Part shown: piece after piece, positions 5,581-5,592 of the stretch
How positions within the stretch are numbered: position 1 is the stretch's first letter
How the letters are laid out: every line of letters begins with the position of its first letter
NCBI GenBank assembly: GCA_934394435.1
Contig: CAKRRN010000057.1
Location: 1 to 5,592 of the forward strand
Direction: 5' to 3'
Length of the DNA stretch: 5,592 bases
Origin: an uncultured Bacteroidaceae bacterium
GTDB taxonomy: Bacteria; Bacteroidota; Bacteroidia; Bacteroidales; Bacteroidaceae
Notes under the pieces: model-generated
What the model saw: the letters and a program-made list of their open reading frames with translations, nothing else
The model's database searches: none
What the model was told of the DNA's origin: nothing
Translations under genes and position numbers: made by a program

Positions 5581-5592
5581 GGTCCACTATTG

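Larger units (their letters stand above)
5223..5592. other. Intergenic region without a credible gene
   Basis: This 370-bp stretch lies upstream of the operon promoter. Short open frames on both strands have no recognisable protein character, no conserved start context and compositions typical of chance frames. Visible structure includes a 6-bp stem AGAAAG/CTTTCT at 5265-5270 and 5282-5287 around a G-rich loop with the direct repeat AGGGGC, plus the repeats described at the right end. The neighbouring gene on this side lies outside the window. Confidence 0.6.

Overview
The window looks like a chromosomal segment from a member of the Bacteroidales, most likely Prevotella or a close relative. 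Three things point there. The gene trio (GDE_N/GDE_C debranching enzyme, GT4 glycosyltransferase, GH57 amylase-like protein) is one I associate with Bacteroidetes. The promoter upstream of it fits the Bacteroidetes TTTG / TAnnTTTG form. Two of the three starts have AT-rich leaders with no Shine-Dalgarno. No database search was possible, so the genus is an inference.

Layout. Bases 1-199 hold a reading frame on the + strand, open from the left edge and ending in TAG at 197-199. It may be the 3' end of a convergent gene whose family I cannot recognise, and the same stretch contains several perfect short hairpins. Bases 200-278 are a short convergent gap without a convincing terminator. From 5088 down to 279 three genes run on the - strand with gaps of 21 and 43 bp and read as one operon: debranching enzyme (5088-3142), GT4 glycogen-synthase-like transferase (3120-1813), then GH57 amylase-like protein (1769-279). 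A good Bacteroidetes promoter match (5192-5222) lies about 100 bp ahead of the first start, and its leader contains a perfect 7-bp hairpin. Bases 5223-5592 show no credible gene. The right end carries nested inverted repeats (5486-5580) around a 40-bp tandem near-palindrome.

How the genes may work together. All three encoded proteins lack visible signal peptides and belong to families acting on alpha-glucans, so the operon is probably for cytoplasmic glycogen synthesis and remodelling: the GT4 protein extends alpha-1,4 chains and the GDE protein removes alpha-1,6 branch residues. The role of the GH57 protein is the open question. Both positions where I expect the catalytic residues are substituted (Ser146 for the nucleophile Glu, Glu242 for the acid Asp). 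It also carries a coiled coil and a 60-residue Lys/Ala repeat tail, so a binding, scaffolding or regulatory role in glycogen metabolism is as plausible as hydrolysis. This degenerate, tailed GH57 protein is the most interesting item in the window. I found no CRISPR, IS element, defence system, tRNA or rRNA.
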